Of a stretch of 56,759 bases of DNA, positions 54,591 through 56,759 are shown in pieces. Each line of letters starts with the position of its first letter. The first letter of the stretch is position 1. The translations under genes and the position numbers were made by a program. The DNA comes from Phytophthora quininea (Eukaryota > Oomycota > Peronosporomycetes > Peronosporales > Peronosporaceae). The notes below the pieces were generated by a model. That model made no database searches and had not been told where the DNA came from. It saw only the letters and a list, made by a program, of their open reading frames with translations. The stretch spans positions 1 through 56,759 of the forward strand of contig JAAVTG010000164.1 of assembly GCA_011947345.1 (NCBI GenBank). The letters are read 5' to 3'.

Positions 54591-56490
54591 GTGAGTGTAC
54601 GCTTGTGTAGAGTATGAGTAGGTGTAGCATATGAGTATGTAGAGTGGGAATGTACGCAGAGAATGCGTGTTATTGTGTATGGATGTGTTGGTGTTTGAAT
54701 GTTCGTAGTATATGGTTTGAGTAAAAGGAAGGAGTAAAAATATGATTTGGTGATAGGTAAATGAGAAAGATAGCGTGGGAGTGAAAGAAAAAGAAAAGAA
54801 TGATAATAGTTGAGTATAATGAGATGGGTTGGGATTGATAGGAAAGGTGATTTGAATGATTTGATAGAGTTAGTTGGTAATGTGTAAAAATGAGAAGAAG
54901 AAGAAGTATGTGGAGAGTATGGATAGTATAGAATAGTGTAAGAGTGTATATAGGTGTAAGTGTATGAGGTGTGTAAGAGTAGATATGTGGATATTGTATA
55001 GAGTATAATAGGTATGTGAAATAGGAATGTTTGTAGAAGGAGTATGTAGAGAATAAATGGGTGTAGTGTAAAGTGTGAGTGTGTAAGATAAGAGTGTGTG
55101 AGAAGAGAAAAATGGAGTTGAGGAAGGAATAGAGAAAGTTTGAGTAATAGAAAATTTAAGAAAAATAATGGATATTTGTGTGTATGAGTGTATGTAGAGA
55201 ATGGGTGGATGTTTGTGGTGAATAGAAGTGTATGTGGAGTGTAAGTGTAAGTATGAGTGAGTGTAAGTATGTGTGAGTGTAAATAGAGAGTAAGTGTAAA
55301 AAGTGTGATTGTGAATAGAATGTGATTGTTGTAGAGTATAAGTGTGTGTAAAGTATGAGTATGTGAGAGTGTGAGGATGTGTAGAGTATGAGTGTGAGTG
55401 TGAGTGTGTGTAGAGTGTGAGTGTGAGTGTATGTGAGAGTGTGAAGATGTGTATGTGTAGAGTGAGTGTGTGTGGAGTGAGGATGTGTGGAGTGTGAGTG
55501 TGTGTAAAGTATGAGTATGTGAGAGGTGAGTGTGTTGTAGAGTGTGAGTGTTGTAGAGTGTGAGTGTGTATAGAGTGTGAGTGTGTGTGGAGAGTGAGTT
55601 TGTGTGGAGTGTGGGTGTGTGTGAGTGTGAGTGGAGTGTGAGTATGTGTGGAGTGTGAGTGTGTGTGGAGTGTGAGTATTGTAGGGTTTGAGTGTTGTAG
55701 AGTGTGAATGTGTGTAGAGTGTGAGTGTGTGTGGAGAGTGAGTTTGTGTGGAGTGTGGGTGTGTGTGGAGTGTGAGTGGAGTATGAGTATGTGTGGAGTG
55801 TGAGTGTGTGTGGAGTGTGAGTGTTGTAGGGTTTGAGTGTTGTAGAGTGTGAATGTGTGTAGAGTGTGAGTGTGTGTGGAGTGTGAGTTTGTGTGGAGTG
55901 TGTAGTGTGTGTAGAGTGAGTGGAGTGTGAGTGTGTGTGGAGTGTGAGTTTGTGTGGAGTGTGTGTGTGTGGTGTGAGTGTGTATAGAGTGTAAGTGTGT
56001 GTGGAGAGTGAGTTTGTGTGAGTGTGGGTGTGTGTGGGTGTGAGTGTGAGTGGAGTGTGAGTGTGAGTGGGTGTGTATGTGTGGAGTGTGAGTGTGTGTA
56101 GAGTGTGAGTGTTGTAGAGTGTGAGTGTGTATAGAGTGTGAGTTTGTGTGGAGTGTGGGTGTGTGTGGAGTGTGAGTGAGAGTGGAATGTGAGTGTGAGT
56201 GGAGTGTGAGTATGTGTGGAGTGTGAGTGTGTGTAGAGTGTGAGTGTTGTAGAGTGTGAGTGTGTATAGAGTGTGAGTTTGTGTGGAGTGTGGGTGTGTG
56301 TGGAGTGTGAGTGAGAGTGGAATGTGAGTGTGAGTGGAGTGTGAGTATGTGTGGAGTGTGAGTGTGTGTAGAGTGTGAGTGTTGTAGAGTGTGAGTATTG
56401 TAGAGTGTGAAAATGTGTATGTGTAGAGTGTGATTGTGAGTGAAGTGTGGAGTGTGTGTAGAGTGTGAGTGTTGTAGGGTTTGAGTGTTG
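54591..56490 (+). repeat. Terminal C-free GT/GA-rich array
   Basis: The longest array (about 1.9 kb) contains higher-order repeats of ~115-130 bases near 56090-56380. Toward the end GTTGTAGGGTTTGAGT grades into perfect telomere repeats. Confidence 0.8.
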
Positions 56491-56759
56491 TAGGGTTTAG
56501 GGTTTAGGGTTTAGGGTTTAGGGTTTAGGGTTTAGGGTTTAGGGTTTAGGGTTTAGGGTTTAGGGTTTAGGGTTTAGGGTTTAGGGTTTAGGGTTTAGGG
56601 TTTAGGGTTTAGGGTTTAGGGTTTAGGGTTTAGGGTTTAGGGTTTAGGGTTTAGGGTTTAGGGTTTAGGGTTTAGGGTTTAGGGTTTAGGGTTTAGGGTT
56701 TAGGGTTTAGGGTTTAGGGTTTAGGGTTTAGGGTTTAGGGTTTAGGGTTTAGGGTTTAG
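56491..56759 (+). repeat. Telomere (TTTAGGG)n
   Basis: About 38 uninterrupted heptamers run to the last base of the window, G-strand 5' to 3' outward, so this is a true right chromosome end. The repeat type is that of Phytophthora and plants. The real tract may be longer than assembled. Confidence 0.98.

Overview
The window is the right-hand end of an oomycete chromosome, most likely Phytophthora or a close relative. The last ~270 bases are a plant/oomycete-type telomere (TTTAGGG)n whose G-rich strand runs outward. Phytophthora-like traits elsewhere are short introns (57-85 bp), GC-rich third codon positions, start-site motifs of the TCAYTYY type a few bases before ATG codons, FAR1/ZSWIM-like MULE transposases, and a dense load of Gypsy, Copia, Mutator and Harbinger elements.

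Layout. 1-1055 has no recognisable gene. 1065-5599 is a decayed MULE (transposase plus a C48/Ulp1-like protease) with a 9-bp target duplication. 5.9-11.8 kb is the only island of ordinary genes: a small membrane protein, a secreted protein, a K+-dependent Na+/Ca2+ exchanger (NCKX) divergent from it, and a two-exon bZIP protein. 13538-14614 and 38106-39182 are near-identical inverted copies of a 1077-bp LTR-like repeat. 14838-25034 is a full-length, young Gypsy retrotransposon on the minus strand. 25311-28695 is a three-gene Harbinger-type DNA transposon. 28.7-32.2 kb is repeat debris. 32247-36016 is a second, young MULE. 36-42 kb is gene-poor and ends in a Copia remnant. 42 kb to the end is a composite subtelomere: four copies of a module headed by a signal-peptide-like micro-ORF and a 129-bp satellite, two copies of a 1.05-kb module X, long C-free GT/GA-rich arrays, interstitial telomere repeats, then the terminal telomere.

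The most interesting cargo is in the second MULE. Besides its transposase it carries a convergent gene with a predicted 2-oxoglutarate/Fe(II) oxygenase fold (H101-x-D103, H166, R177) joined to two zinc fingers. By analogy with the anti-silencing proteins of Arabidopsis VANDAL MULEs and with transposon-borne TET/JBP enzymes, it could erase a silencing mark; this is inference. The Harbinger-type element is also unusual: it has a third AT-hook/zinc-finger gene, a 7-bp target duplication, 34-bp perfect inverted repeats containing a 16-bp palindrome, and spaced subterminal boxes.

Caution: nearly every gene, host or transposon, is split by one or more single-base frameshifts, and at least eight of these lie in or beside homopolymers. 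This looks more like residual long-read indel error than pseudogenisation, so I annotate the joined genes and mark the breaks.
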